Positions 30,214 through 40,323 of a stretch of DNA of 64,000 nucleotides are shown here, one piece after another. Location of the stretch: assembly GCF_000498755.1 (NCBI RefSeq), contig NZ_AXUS01000003.1, positions 45,100 through 109,099 of the forward strand, in the 5' to 3' direction. The notes beneath the pieces were generated by a model that was not told the origin of the DNA, did no database searches, and worked only from the letters and a program-made list of their open reading frames with translations. The translations under genes were made by a program, and so were the position numbers. The stretch's first letter is position 1; each line of letters begins with the position of its first letter. This stretch comes from Clostridioides mangenotii TR (GTDB taxonomy: Bacteria; Bacillota; Clostridia; Peptostreptococcales; Peptostreptococcaceae).

Positions 30214-30804
30214 TTAGCAAGAAACTTTTACCATTGAAGCCCTTATAACTTTATTTCCTAATTTGTATCCTTTTTGAAGTTCCATTACAACCTTATTTGG
30301 CTCTACCCCTTCAACACTTTCTTGCATTACAGCTAAGTGATAATTTGGATCAAATTCTTGCTCTAGTGCTTCTATATGTTCAAGTCCAAGTTTAGATAAA
30401 GTATCTATTAATTGTTTGTGTACTAAATCTATACCTTTGTACATGCTATCTTCTTTATCTTCACAAGCTTCTAATGCTCTTTCCATACTATCTACAACTG
30501 GAATAAGCTCAGTCATGATCTTTTCATTTGCAAATAATGCAAGAGAATCTTTTTCTTCTTGAGTTCTCCTTCTGTAGTTAGCATATTCAGCTTGAAGACG
30601 TTGATACTTATCATTTAATTCATCTAATTCATCTTGTAATTTTTTTTCATCAAGTTTTGAATTTATATCAGTAACATTATCACCCTCAACAGTTTCTTCA
30701 TTTTGGGCTGTGTCATTATCAGTTGATGAATCTTTCGACTCAGTGTCTACCAAATCGTCTTTTTCTAATACTTCCTCATCTTGTTGCTGTTTTTTGTTAT
30801 CCAA
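30214..30804 (-). CDS. grpE: Nucleotide exchange factor GrpE
   Basis: A 196-residue protein with an acidic disordered start, a long helix (about 55-100, YQRLQAEYANYRRRTQEEKD) and the beta domain ending GYKLGNKVIRASMVKVS. The start is TTG after GAGAGGTG, in line with other TTG starts in this operon. Confidence 0.96.
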   Translation of the reverse strand: MDNKKQQQDEEVLEKDDLVDTESKDSSTDNDTAQNEETVEGDNVTDINSKLDEKKLQDELDELNDKYQRLQAEYANYRRRTQEEKDSLALFANEKIMTELIPVVDSMERALEACEDKEDSMYKGIDLVHKQLIDTLSKLGLEHIEALEQEFDPNYHLAVMQESVEGVEPNKVVMELQKGYKLGNKVIRASMVKVSC

Positions 30805-30833
30805 GACATTACACCTCTCAACTCCATATTTAT

Positions 30834-31853
30834 TTACCTTTTATCAATTAAAATACTCATATAATTTATTATTGAGTAAATTTTAGCGTAATCCATTCTA
30901 GTAGGACCTATAAAACTTATTTTTCCTACTAAATCATTGTCTACATTATATGTTGCAGTTATAATACTGCAATCCTTCGCCATTTCAAAATCATTGTCAC
31001 TTCCTATTATTATATTTAGGTTATCCTTTTTAATACCCGACGATTTTATCATAGTAGCTAAATTATCTTTTTCCTCAATCATATTAAGAAATGATTTAGC
31101 TTTTAGTATATCGCTGAATTCTGGATAATTAAATATATTAGTAGCCCCGTTTAACGATAATGAAAAATCCTCATCTGACATGTTAGAATTTAAAACATGT
31201 AGTAATTTATCAATAAGAGCCGAGTAATCACTTATCTCGTACTTAATGTAGTTTATAAGTGAATCATCTAAATCCTCAATACCTTTACCTACTAATTTTT
31301 TTGTAAGGTTATCTGATATCAAATTCAGTTTAGATTGATCTAAATACATTGTTGTAGTTAGGCTAGCTTTTTTGATCTCGCCTCTATCAGTCACAACTAT
31401 AAGCAAAATGTTGTTGTCATCCATTGATACCAATTGAATATGTCTTATAACACTCAGCTTAGGCGCGCTGCTTGTCACAGCTATCGTCGTATAATTAGTA
31501 AGTGTAGATAGTAACTTAGATGTCTCATGTATCAACTCTTTTATATGGCTAACATTATGCTCCATACACTGTTTAATTAGTGTTTTGTCATTTTCTTTGA
31601 GTTCACTCTTGCTCATAAGTGAATTTACATACAATTTATATGCCTTCTCTGAAGGCACTCTTCCAGCAGACGTGTGAGGTTGAATAAGATATCCCTGTTC
31701 CTCAAGATCAGCCATTTCGTTTCTAATAGTCGCAGCACTGATACCTAAATCATATCGTTTTGATAGACTTCTAGAGCCTACAGCCTCTGCTGTTTCTATA
31801 TAATCTTTAACAATAGCTTTGAGGATATTAAGTTTTCTATCATTTAAATCCAT
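30834..31853 (-). CDS. hrcA: Heat-inducible transcription repressor HrcA
   Basis: A roughly 340-residue repressor of class I heat-shock genes. The N-terminal winged helix contains SRSLSKRYDLGISAATIRNE. A GAF-like domain follows. The ATG at 31853 follows GGGAGG. It is first in the operon and controlled by its own CIRCE operator. Confidence 0.96.
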   Translation of the reverse strand: MDLNDRKLNILKAIVKDYIETAEAVGSRSLSKRYDLGISAATIRNEMADLEEQGYLIQPHTSAGRVPSEKAYKLYVNSLMSKSELKENDKTLIKQCMEHNVSHIKELIHETSKLLSTLTNYTTIAVTSSAPKLSVIRHIQLVSMDDNNILLIVVTDRGEIKKASLTTTMYLDQSKLNLISDNLTKKLVGKGIEDLDDSLINYIKYEISDYSALIDKLLHVLNSNMSDEDFSLSLNGATNIFNYPEFSDILKAKSFLNMIEEKDNLATMIKSSGIKKDNLNIIIGSDNDFEMAKDCSIITATYNVDNDLVGKISFIGPTRMDYAKIYSIINYMSILIDKR

Positions 31854-31873
31854 CTTTGTTACCTCCCTAGCTG

Positions 31874-31900
31874 TTAGCACTCACTAGCTTCGAGTGCTAA
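31874..31900 (-). promoter_or_regulatory. CIRCE operator
   Basis: A perfect consensus element, TTAGCACTC-N9-GAGTGCTAA, lies between the promoter and hrcA. Confidence 0.97.
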
Positions 31901-31913
31901 AAAGATTATATAT

Positions 31914-31944
31914 ATTATATATCATTTATAGTTTTTTTTGTCAA
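31914..31944 (-). promoter_or_regulatory. SigA promoter of hrcA-grpE-dnaK-dnaJ
   Basis: On the minus strand TTGACA (31939-31944) is followed after 17 nt by TATATA, with an overlapping TATAAT at 19 nt. It lies just upstream of CIRCE. Confidence 0.75.
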
Positions 31945-31954
31945 CTATTTTATA

Positions 31955-33076
31955 TTAATTAATAAACTCTACAAACACACTATTCGAAATTTCACGCCCT
32001 TTTTGTGTCAATTCAATACCTACCTTACTTTCTTTAATTAATTTTCTTTTTGACAATACTTTTATTTGTTCAGAATATACGTTCGCAAAATCTATATTAA
32101 ATTGTTTTTTAAAGTCTTCGTATTTTATACCTTCATTCATACGAAGTCCCATAAATATTTTTTCTTCTATACTATCTTTTACAGATAATTCCTCATTATT
32201 CACAATAGGTTTTTTGCCATCTGTAACCATATTATGATATTCTTCTAAAGATTCTACATTATTATATCTATTATCTTCTAAATATCCAGATGCTCCTGCA
32301 CCAATCCCTATATAATGGTCGCATCTCCAGTATCCTATATTGTGTTCACACTCATACCCTTCTTTTGAGTAGTTTGATATTTCGTACTGATGATATCCTT
32401 TTGTTTTTAAGAAGTCGATAGTGTATCTATACATCTCAATATCAGTATCCTCGTCATTTAGTTCAAACTTGCTTTGCTCGTACATTGAATAAAGTTCTGT
32501 TCCTTCTTCTAGAATTAGTGAATATGCGGATATATGTTTCGGTTCTAGTTTTCCAACTATTTCTAATGTTTCTATCCAATCTTCAGTAGTTTGATTTGGT
32601 AGGTTGTACATTAGGTCTACGTTTATATTTTTAAACCCTACGCTTATTGCATCATTGTAGTTTTTTAGAAATTCTTCATATGTATGAATTCTTCCTACAT
32701 ATTTTAAGTGTTTCTCCTGAACAGCTTGCAAACCTATGCTAAGTCTGTTTACTCCTATTTCCTTCATTGTCTTTAACTTGTCCAGTGTTAATGTCCCTGG
32801 ATTACATTCAACGGTTATTTCTGCGTCTTTGTTTATTTCAAAGTTTTCTTTTATATGTTTAAATAGTTCTCCTAACTCTTGTGTCGTTAATATACTAGGT
32901 GTTCCTCCTCCGATAAATACGCTTGAGATCTCTTCTTTTGTCTTGTGCATCTGCATTTCTTTTATTAGATCTTCTAGGTATCTCTTCTTTTGAGTTAGGT
33001 CCAGGTTGTATGAGTTAAAGTCACAGTAGTTGCACTTTTTTATGCAGAACGGTATGTGTATGTATAACATTAACAT
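31955..33076 (-). CDS. hemW: Radical-SAM HemW-type heme chaperone (HemN-like)
   Basis: A 373-residue protein with IPFCIKKCNYCDF (CxxxCxxC cluster) at the N-terminus, GGGTPSIL, and a C-terminal HemN domain. HemW proteins lack the extra Cys of true HemN coproporphyrinogen oxidases and bind heme. The gene lies just beyond hrcA but is separated by the divergent-looking promoter zone and is read in the same direction. Confidence 0.9.
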   Translation of the reverse strand: MLMLYIHIPFCIKKCNYCDFNSYNLDLTQKKRYLEDLIKEMQMHKTKEEISSVFIGGGTPSILTTQELGELFKHIKENFEINKDAEITVECNPGTLTLDKLKTMKEIGVNRLSIGLQAVQEKHLKYVGRIHTYEEFLKNYNDAISVGFKNINVDLMYNLPNQTTEDWIETLEIVGKLEPKHISAYSLILEEGTELYSMYEQSKFELNDEDTDIEMYRYTIDFLKTKGYHQYEISNYSKEGYECEHNIGYWRCDHYIGIGAGASGYLEDNRYNNVESLEEYHNMVTDGKKPIVNNEELSVKDSIEEKIFMGLRMNEGIKYEDFKKQFNIDFANVYSEQIKVLSKRKLIKESKVGIELTQKGREISNSVFVEFIN

Positions 33077-33179
33077 AGTTTACCTTCTTTCTTTGTTTAT
33101 TGGTTTATATTAATAAAAATATTATTTATATTAAAATTTAAATAACCTCAACTATTATTATAGTATCATTTAGAATAAA

Positions 33180-33267
33180 AAAAGAGATACCTAAATTGAA
33201 GTGAACCCCAAAAATAAATTTTTTAGGTCTAAATTTATGGGATCACTTCAATTTAGGTATCTCTTTT
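33180..33267 (-). terminator. Long-stem terminator after agrD
   Basis: A perfect 25-bp inverted repeat (33180-33204 and 33243-33267) surrounds partly self-complementary inner sequence (CCCCA...TGGGA). On the minus strand a T7 run follows the stem. It isolates the agr pocket from hemW. Confidence 0.8.
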
Positions 33268-33334
33268 CTTTATTTTTAATTAAATCATTAGTCAATATCT
33301 ATTTAATTAGATATTTTCTTACAAAACTTAGAAT

Positions 33335-33481
33335 CTACTTTAATTTCTTCATCCTTTTTACTTCTTCAGGAATTTCTGGTTGATGAATTGTCCACATACA
33401 TGTTGTGTTGATAGATGATGCTGCAACTATTGGTGCTAGTATTGCAAAAAATTTCCATAACTTAGTTCTTTTAATTTCCAT
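33335..33481 (-). CDS. agrD: AgrD-like autoinducing-peptide precursor
   Basis: A 48-residue precursor with the three-part AgrD layout. An amphipathic leader (KLWKFFAILAPIVAASS, about 8-23) is followed by a Cys-containing pentapeptide (CMWTI at 28-32) and the acidic recognition tail HQPEIPEEVKR. The QPEIPEE motif after the pentapeptide is the diagnostic feature of clostridial AgrD. By analogy the mature signal would be a thiolactone closed by Cys28. The ATG is preceded by AGGAGG at 7 nt. No AgrB protease is encoded nearby. Confidence 0.82.
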   Translation of the reverse strand: MEIKRTKLWKFFAILAPIVAASSINTTCMWTIHQPEIPEEVKRMKKLK

Positions 33482-33698
33482 AACAAATCCTCCTAAATTT
33501 AATTAAAATTTGAAGAATATACTCATTTTCAAACTTATCCAATTAACACTATGTAGTTATACAAAAATTAACTTATATATAGGAATATTATATTGATCTC
33601 CAATAAGAATAAATATACATACTTATTGTATTTATGACTATAGGAATTAATATAAACATTGTTTCCATTTTTAAATATAATTTAAAAAATTTAAAATA

Positions 33699-33956
33699 TT
33701 ACACAAATATTATAACTAGTATTAATAATACTTTAGATAAAAAGACCACTTCTAATCTGTAAATATTAGATTGAACAAATAAAACCATATCATCTATTGA
33801 ATTTATAAATAATAAACAACTCACCGCTACAATTCCAAGGAATATACTAGCTCCTTAAATTTTTTTATGTACAAAAAATAAAATAATATTAACTCAAATA
33901 AAACCTTTGATAAACCAAATATATTCCAAAATTCTGAACTTTAAACCATATAGCAT
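33699..33956 (-). pseudogene. Decayed AgrC sensor fragment
   Basis: Read on the minus strand, this gap contains a membrane-protein fragment with in-frame stops. Its best-preserved part reads NIYRLEVVFLSKVLLILV and aligns with GLYRLEAIILSKSLLFLA in the intact AgrC 300-400 bp upstream. No kinase domain remains. It is a truncated paralogue of the neighbouring agrC. Confidence 0.65.
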
Positions 33957-33987
33957 ATCTCCTATTAAAATGAAACTTTAAATATTT

Positions 33988-35298
33988 TCAACTAATAGGA
34001 ATCATAATAGTTAGTATAAATTCATTTTCTGAGTAATCGATGATAACTTCTCCGCAATATTTTTTAACAACATCCTTTATATTAATTATTCCCATTCCAT
34101 GAAATGATCCATTTTTCTTATCTGTCAATATCTTTTTGTTTTTACTTAATACTTTATTAACTTTAGAATTCGTAATTTTAATTATGCAAAAACCTTTAGT
34201 ATACTTAACCTTTGTATCTATCATTTTATTTATTTCACTAATATTTATTTTATCACAAGCATCAATTGCATTATCTAAGGCATTAGCAAAAATTGTACAG
34301 ATATCGTCCATTTCCATAAAGTCTGATTTTGAAAAGTCTACATATGTTGTAAAATTTATTCCTTTTTCTATACAAATTGTCTTTTTCTCACTTAAAATTA
34401 TATCTAAAACTTTATTTCCTGTATTAAATGAGTTGTCTAATTTATTTAATTCAAAATCAAGACCATTTACATAATTTCTTGATTCCTCATTATCACACAA
34501 ATTAGCAATACACATTAAATGATTTTTCATATCATGATACAATCGTCTAACTTTATAATTATTTTCTTCTAGTTTAATATAATAATTATATTCTATATCA
34601 TTTCTTTTACTTCTTAGTTGATGTTCCAATATTAATTTATTGTCATTAATAATTTTTAAAGTAATGACAACTAACGAAACATTAGATACTAATAAAAGTA
34701 TTGCTAAAAAGAACATTAAGTAATTATTCATATTCACTGTTTTGTAATCACCAAAACCGTTACCAAATATTATAAATAAACTAAAAATATTTGTAATTAT
34801 TGGTATCCCAATATAGAAAAAGTCCTTAATTGTAAGATTTCCATAGATTTTAAAATATTTACAAAGGTATGAAGCTAAAAATAATAAAGACTTAGATAAT
34901 ATTATTGCTTCCAATCTGTATAATCCAGAATCTATTACTGATTTCAAATTACTTAAAGAATTTAAATGCATAACAGCAACGATACTAACTGTATCTAAAC
35001 TTATAGCTAATAACCAATATACTAATACAATTATAACACATTTTATTATCTCTACATTATAATTCCTTTTATAGAATATAGAACTAAATACAATTGCAAT
35101 TAAAACTCTAATATCTGGTAAAATATTTACAATAGACATTATCATACATATAACAACTATAATAGAAAACTGGATCTTTGTATATATTCGACCAGTTTTT
35201 TTAACAGAAATAATATTTATAACAAAATAAAGTATCATTAATTCTATTAAAATTAATCCCGGATCTAATACTTTCCAAAATAATGCACTATTAATCAT
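33988..35298 (-). CDS. agrC: AgrC-like sensor histidine kinase (GHKL type)
   Basis: A 436-residue kinase. Six or so membrane helices fill residues 10-215 as the peptide sensor. RRLYHDMKNHLMCIANL (about 250) is the AgrC-type phosphoacceptor region with its His. The ATPase domain has DNAIDACDK (N box) and GSFHGMGIINIKDVV (G box). ATG follows TAGGAG. The only companion is agrD; there is no AgrA-type response regulator in the window. Confidence 0.88.
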   Translation of the reverse strand: MINSALFWKVLDPGLILIELMILYFVINIISVKKTGRIYTKIQFSIIVVICMIMSIVNILPDIRVLIAIVFSSIFYKRNYNVEIIKCVIIVLVYWLLAISLDTVSIVAVMHLNSLSNLKSVIDSGLYRLEAIILSKSLLFLASYLCKYFKIYGNLTIKDFFYIGIPIITNIFSLFIIFGNGFGDYKTVNMNNYLMFFLAILLLVSNVSLVVITLKIINDNKLILEHQLRSKRNDIEYNYYIKLEENNYKVRRLYHDMKNHLMCIANLCDNEESRNYVNGLDFELNKLDNSFNTGNKVLDIILSEKKTICIEKGINFTTYVDFSKSDFMEMDDICTIFANALDNAIDACDKINISEINKMIDTKVKYTKGFCIIKITNSKVNKVLSKNKKILTDKKNGSFHGMGIINIKDVVKKYCGEVIIDYSENEFILTIMIPIS

Positions 35299-35329
35299 AA
35301 AATGTCTCCTATTTATTTTTAAATGTTTA

Positions 35330-36658
35330 CTAATTAAATCTTTGCAACATTCTTATTGCAAGACTCTTATCATTCAATTCTGGATCTTGAATAACCATTT
35401 CCAACAACTTATTCAAAATAGTACCTATCTCTTTACCTTTATAACCAATTTCAGTTAAATCACTACCATTGATAGCTAAATCCTTAATACAAAAACATTC
35501 TTGGTTCTCTAAAATATCTTCAAGTATTCTTTCAATATCGATTAACTCCAAGATTCTACTTTTAATATATTTCGGGTTTTTAGCTAGGGTATCAGCCCAT
35601 TTAATTTTTAATAAGTCTCTAAACAACTCCACATTTCCTAGTTTGTTTAGAAGTTTCTTTATACTTACTTTGTCAGGTAACAGTTTGCAATCATGGTATG
35701 CAACGAGAGTGACAATTTTTCTCTTTGTGTTGTTATCATACTTCAACCTATTTAGGATTTCCCTTGATATGTTTACAGATGCTTTGGCATGTCCGTAAAA
35801 ATGATCAATTCCTCGTTTGTCGGTCGTCTTTGATACTGCTTTCCCTGTGTCGTGTAATAGCATTGCAAGTTTTAAAACTAATTTATTTTCAATAGCATCT
35901 ACTGCAAATAGCGTATGTTCTAATACATTGTATTTATGGTATGGTGTGTTTTGTTCAACTTCATCCAGTTCACATATTTCCGGCATAATAAAATAAAGCA
36001 GACCTGTGTCCTTTAGGAGCTTTATCTTTGTTGAATCAGAAATTAAGATCTTATTTAATTCAACCTGTATTCTTTCATTTGACACTTCTTTTATCAGATG
36101 TGCTTTATTTTTTATACTAGTGTAGGTATCTTTGACTATCTCAAAATTTAATTGTGAAGAAAATCTTACTGCTCTAAGCATCCTCAGTGCATCCTCTTCA
36201 AATCTATCATTCGCTTTTCCTACACATTTAATCTGTTTATTTATTATATCAATATATCCATTAAACGGATCTACAAGCCCTTTATCTCCATTGTATGCTA
36301 TTGAATTTATTGTAAAGTCCCTTCTCTTTAAGTCCTCCACTATATCGTTACTAAATTCTACTGAATCTGGGCGTCTTTTATCAGTGTACTCTCCGTCAAT
36401 CCTATATGTTGTAACCTCGTAGCTGTTTGTTTTTATAAGTACAGTCACTGTTCCATGCTTTATTCCTGTTGGAACCGTTTTTTCAAATATTTTTATGATA
36501 TCCTTTGGCTTTGCATTTGTGGTTATATCCCAATCATTAGGAGTCTTTTTTAACAGTGAATCCCTTACACATCCCCCAACTATAAATGCTTCGAATCCGT
36601 GTAGATTTAATCTATCAATTATATCTCTAACATCTTCTGGCATTTTAATATATACCAT
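35330..36658 (-). CDS. cca: CCA tRNA nucleotidyltransferase
   Basis: A roughly 442-residue class II nucleotidyltransferase adding or repairing the tRNA 3' CCA. The N-terminal GGCVRDSLL and NDWDITTNA form the catalytic site, followed by RRDFTINS. An HD domain (LLHDTGKA) is present at about 270. ATG at 36658 follows AAAGGTG. Confidence 0.93.
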   Translation of the reverse strand: MVYIKMPEDVRDIIDRLNLHGFEAFIVGGCVRDSLLKKTPNDWDITTNAKPKDIIKIFEKTVPTGIKHGTVTVLIKTNSYEVTTYRIDGEYTDKRRPDSVEFSNDIVEDLKRRDFTINSIAYNGDKGLVDPFNGYIDIINKQIKCVGKANDRFEEDALRMLRAVRFSSQLNFEIVKDTYTSIKNKAHLIKEVSNERIQVELNKILISDSTKIKLLKDTGLLYFIMPEICELDEVEQNTPYHKYNVLEHTLFAVDAIENKLVLKLAMLLHDTGKAVSKTTDKRGIDHFYGHAKASVNISREILNRLKYDNNTKRKIVTLVAYHDCKLLPDKVSIKKLLNKLGNVELFRDLLKIKWADTLAKNPKYIKSRILELIDIERILEDILENQECFCIKDLAINGSDLTEIGYKGKEIGTILNKLLEMVIQDPELNDKSLAIRMLQRFN

Positions 36659-36808
36659 TAATATCACCTTTATCCTATCTTAAAACCTTTTTCAACAATT
36701 TTGTCTTACTTAATTATACACATTTTTCCAACTTTATTCAAACCTATTAATACTATTTTTTAAAATTTCTATTAAAATGTTATTTTATTTTTTTGAAATT
36801 TGAAATTA

Positions 36809-36876
36809 AAAAGGGCCGCAAATGCAAATTAACTTCTTTTTCAAAGCCAATTCATCTTTCAGCCCTTTCTTTTTTT
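36809..36876. terminator. Possible bidirectional hairpin downstream region of lepA/cca gap
   Basis: AAAGGGC and GCCCTTT pair across a loop of about 45 nt, with T runs on both strands. The long loop makes it less certain than the hairpin at 37014. Confidence 0.35.
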
Positions 36877-37013
36877 ACTATTATTAACACTTTAAATATT
36901 CATTATTCATCAATTTGCTGACATAAATATTTTGTATTTTTAAATTAATTCTTTTTGCTTATACCTTTAGATACTCATTTTTTAATCTTTTTACACCTTC
37001 AAATATTATAAAA

Positions 37014-37056
37014 TTTGCCTACGGCATAAATCTGTTGTTTAAAAATCGTAGGCAAA
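37014..37056 (-). terminator. Terminator after lepA
   Basis: TTTGCCTACG and CGTAGGCAAA form a 10-bp stem about 50 bp past the lepA stop, followed by TTTT on the minus strand. The rest of the 36668-37105 gap shows no gene. Confidence 0.65.
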
Positions 37057-37105
37057 TCAATATATTATATAATTTTATTTACAATTATTTAAAAAAGAGT
37101 TTTAT

Positions 37106-38911
37106 CTACTCATCAAGTTTTAAGACAGACATAAACGCCTTTTGCGGAACTTCAACAGATCCAATTTGACGCATACGTTTCTTACCTTCTTTTTGCTTTT
37201 CAAGAAGTTTTTTCTTACGAGATATATCTCCACCGTAACATTTTGCAAGAACATCTTTTCTAAGTGCACTTATTGTCTCTCTGGCAACTACCTTATTTCC
37301 AACTGCTGCTTGTATTGGTATAGGAAATTGGTGTCTAGGTATTTCACCTTTAAGTTTTTCACACATAGATTTTCCTCTTGGATATGCTCTAGTCTCATGA
37401 ACTATAAAGCTAAGAGCATCTACTTGCTCTTTATTGATTAAGACATCTAGTTTTACAAGTTTCGCTTGAACGTATCCTTTTATTTCGTAGTCAAGTGATC
37501 CATATCCTCTAGTTCTAGATTTTAGTGCATCAAAGAAGTCGTAAACAACTTCGTTTAGAGGTAAGTCGTAGTGAAGCATAACTCTTCTATCATCTATATA
37601 CTCCATGTTGTTCATAGTTCCACGTCTCTCTTGACATAGTTCCATTACAACCCCTACATAGTCCTTTGGCACTATTATGTCTCCTTTAACTATAGGCTCT
37701 TCTATCATATTTATCTCAGCAGGATCTGGTAAGTTTGCTGGATTTTGTATCATTACAACTTCTCCGTCGTTTTTAGTTACTCTATAAATAACTGATGGAG
37801 CTGTTGTTATAATGTCAAGATTGAATTCTCTCTCTAATCTCTCTTGAATAATCTCCATATGAAGTAGTCCCAAGAATCCACATCTAAAGCCAAATCCTAA
37901 AGCTGCAGAAGTTTCGGCTTCGTATTCTAGAGCTGCATCGTTAACTTGCAGTTTTTCTAGTGCATCTCTAACATTTTCGTACTTTTCGCCTTCTCCTGGG
38001 TAAATTCCACAGTAAACCATCGGTGTAACTTTTTTGTATCCTGGCATAATTTCAGAAGTTGGATTATTTGCATCAGTGATTGTATCACCTACCTGACAGC
38101 TTCTTATATCTTTGATACTAGCTGCTATGTATCCAACATCTCCTGCTGTAAGACAGTCAAGCTCAGTCTGACCTGGTGACATTACCCCAACCTCAGTTAC
38201 CTCGAAGTCTTTTTTGGTATTCATCATCTCTATTAATGTACCTTTTTTTACAGTTCCTTCAAATACTCTTACATATGCTACAACACCTTTATAGGCATCG
38301 TAATAAGAATCAAATATAAGAGCTTTAAGTGGTGCCTCTCTATCTCCTGTTGGAGCAGGAACATTTTTAACTATGCTTTCTAATACATCGTCTATATTTA
38401 TTCCGTTTTTAGCAGAAATTAGTGGTGCTTCACTTGCATCAAGTCCTACTAAATCCTCAATTTCTTCTTTTATCTCATCTGGTCTTGCACTTGGTAAATC
38501 GATTTTATTTATTACTGGCACTATTTCTAAATCTTGCTCTATAGCTAGGTATACATTGGCAAGTGTTTGAGCTTCTACCCCTTGAGCTGCATCTACAACT
38601 AATAATGCTCCTTCACATGCTGCCAAACTTCTCGATACCTCGTAGTTAAAGTCAACATGACCTGGAGTGTCTATAAGATTTAAATAATATTCATTTCCGT
38701 CCTTAGCTTTATACACCAATCTTATATTTTGAAGTTTGATTGTGATTCCTCTTTCTCTCTCTAGATCCATGTTATCTAGTAGTTGATCCTTCATCTCTCT
38801 TGCGCTAACAAGTCCCGTTTGTTGTATTAATCTATCGGCTAAGGTAGACTTACCATGATCTATATGTGCAATTATACTAAAGTTTCTAGTTCTGCTTTGC
38901 TTATTGTCCAC
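37106..38911 (-). CDS. lepA: Elongation factor 4
   Basis: A 601-residue translational GTPase. G1 is [15 protein letters not shown]3 DTPGH, G4 NKIDL, and the C-terminal LepA-specific domain ends [16 protein letters not shown]4 acts in ribosome assembly and back-translocation. The start is GTG, 6 nt after GGAGGAG. Confidence 0.98.
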   Translation of the reverse strand: MDNKQSRTRNFSIIAHIDHGKSTLADRLIQQTGLVSAREMKDQLLDNMDLERERGITIKLQNIRLVYKAKDGNEYYLNLIDTPGHVDFNYEVSRSLAACEGALLVVDAAQGVEAQTLANVYLAIEQDLEIVPVINKIDLPSARPDEIKEEIEDLVGLDASEAPLISAKNGINIDDVLESIVKNVPAPTGDREAPLKALIFDSYYDAYKGVVAYVRVFEGTVKKGTLIEMMNTKKDFEVTEVGVMSPGQTELDCLTAGDVGYIAASIKDIRSCQVGDTITDANNPTSEIMPGYKKVTPMVYCGIYPGEGEKYENVRDALEKLQVNDAALEYEAETSAALGFGFRCGFLGLLHMEIIQERLEREFNLDIITTAPSVIYRVTKNDGEVVMIQNPANLPDPAEINMIEEPIVKGDIIVPKDYVGVVMELCQERRGTMNNMEYIDDRRVMLHYDLPLNEVVYDFFDALKSRTRGYGSLDYEIKGYVQAKLVKLDVLINKEQVDALSFIVHETRAYPRGKSMCEKLKGEIPRHQFPIPIQAAVGNKVVARETISALRKDVLAKCYGGDISRKKKLLEKQKEGKKRMRQIGSVEVPQKAFMSVLKLDE

Positions 38912-39011
38912 CTGATACTCCTCCTTCTTTATTCGTCAATAAATATTATATAGTATTTACCCTCAACTGTCACTTGATTTTCCCTCTATTTTCACATAAA
39001 AAGAAAGAATT

Positions 39012-39050
39012 GGGGTTACCCAAAATATATCACTTATTTTTGGCAACCCC
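39012..39050 (-). terminator. Terminator after the spoIIP unit
   Basis: GGGGTTGCCAAAA pairs with TTTTGGGTAACCCC on the minus strand, followed by a T-rich tract. Confidence 0.8.
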
Positions 39051-39063
39051 ACCTTACAAATAC

Positions 39064-39276
39064 TTATCTAAAGTTTTTTATTATTTTCGATATGTCTAGA
39101 TTTATATAAGGTAAACTAAACTCTTTTTCTCCCAACATATTTTTTGCTCTACTATCTATTTCAAATATACAAAATACCGTCAATACTATCATAATCAGTA
39201 TAAAGATAATTCTTAGCGCTAATTTATATTTGTTATTCTTTTGTTTTCGCTCTATTGTCCTCTCTAAACGACTCAT
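39064..39276 (-). CDS. Small single-span membrane protein
   Basis: A 70-residue protein: basic N-terminus (RTIERKQKNNKYK), one membrane helix (LALRIIFILIMIVLTVFCIF, about 20-40), then a short outside tail. It is 21 bp downstream of spoIIP on the same strand and so probably co-expressed during sporulation. Family not recognised. Confidence 0.7.
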   Translation of the reverse strand: MSRLERTIERKQKNNKYKLALRIIFILIMIVLTVFCIFEIDSRAKNMLGEKEFSLPYINLDISKIIKNFR

Positions 39277-39297
39277 ACAGCATGCTCCTAATTAAAA

Positions 39298-40311
39298 CTA
39301 CATATTTGCTTCACCGTTTTGCCTAAAGTACTCGTCTAATATATCCGCTACATATTTAGAAGTTGCTTTTGATTCTTCTATTGTTGTAGCATTACTACCT
39401 ATCTCTATTAATAGGTGTTTCTTAGCTGCAAATTGGTTAAATCTCGCATAGTCTTTTTCTATAATCGGCGATACTAAACCTGGGTATTTTTTCTGTGCTA
39501 CTTTATTTATATCTTCTGCAAGAGCTCTTAATTCTTTACTATTATCGTTTTTACCACCTATAACAAAGAAGAACTTTGCAACTCTTTTTCCATCTATTTC
39601 AGTTGTATATTTTTTGTGATCTTTTTCTTTTGTTGCATTATCTTTTAAATCTCTGGCATCTCTATGCAAGTCTATAGCAATATCCACAGATGGATATTTA
39701 GGCATAAGATCCTTTATAGTCTTCAAACTGCTTGAGTAAGAACTATTGTAAGACGGATAGTCGTGATATTTGGTTGTATGTACCACACCCCAACCTTTGT
39801 TTGCTAGTTCACTAGTTAAAACACTTCCTACTTCCATTACAGAATTTACCTTATCTGTTGAATGGTAGTTGCCTTTTGGTGAGTTTGAATAAGTCTCACA
39901 TCCATGTGTATGGTATATTAGTATTTTTGGATTTTCTTTTGTAACTCTAATGTCGTTTTTATAGTTTAAACTCGATACTACTTCACCGTCTGTTGCTTCT
40001 GTATCTACATTATCTTCTTTTGGGATATTTTCTTCTCCAACAAATACTTTTACATATTCTTTATTTACTTTGCTATCTACAGTTTTATCTTCTTTTTCAG
40101 TAGTTTTTTCTGATGAATTTTTTTGATTACTTGAGCTTTTTGACTCATCTGTTTTCTCACTTTTATCTTGTTCTTTCGCTGTTGTTTCTGGGTAAGCTGA
40201 GTTTATTAAAAATTTCAAAAACTCATCCTGACTTATAGCAAAAGTTGTATTTGTAAAAATGCCCACTAACAAACATGCTACGGTTAATGATTTGAAGCAT
40301 TTTTTTAACAT
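39298..40311 (-). CDS. spoIIP: Stage II sporulation protein P
   Basis: A 337-residue peptidoglycan amidase/endopeptidase of engulfment. An N-terminal signal/anchor (residues 1-25) is followed by a Ser/Lys/Glu-rich linker and the catalytic domain with ILIYHTHGCETYS, DIAIDLHRDA and LLIEIGSNAT (zinc ligands). RBS GGAGGG. It lies next to gpr, the arrangement found in C. difficile and Bacillus. Confidence 0.95.
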   Translation of the reverse strand: MLKKCFKSLTVACLLVGIFTNTTFAISQDEFLKFLINSAYPETTAKEQDKSEKTDESKSSSNQKNSSEKTTEKEDKTVDSKVNKEYVKVFVGEENIPKEDNVDTEATDGEVVSSLNYKNDIRVTKENPKILIYHTHGCETYSNSPKGNYHSTDKVNSVMEVGSVLTSELANKGWGVVHTTKYHDYPSYNSSYSSSLKTIKDLMPKYPSVDIAIDLHRDARDLKDNATKEKDHKKYTTEIDGKRVAKFFFVIGGKNDNSKELRALAEDINKVAQKKYPGLVSPIIEKDYARFNQFAAKKHLLIEIGSNATTIEESKATSKYVADILDEYFRQNGEANM

Positions 40312-40323
40312 ACATTTCCCTCC

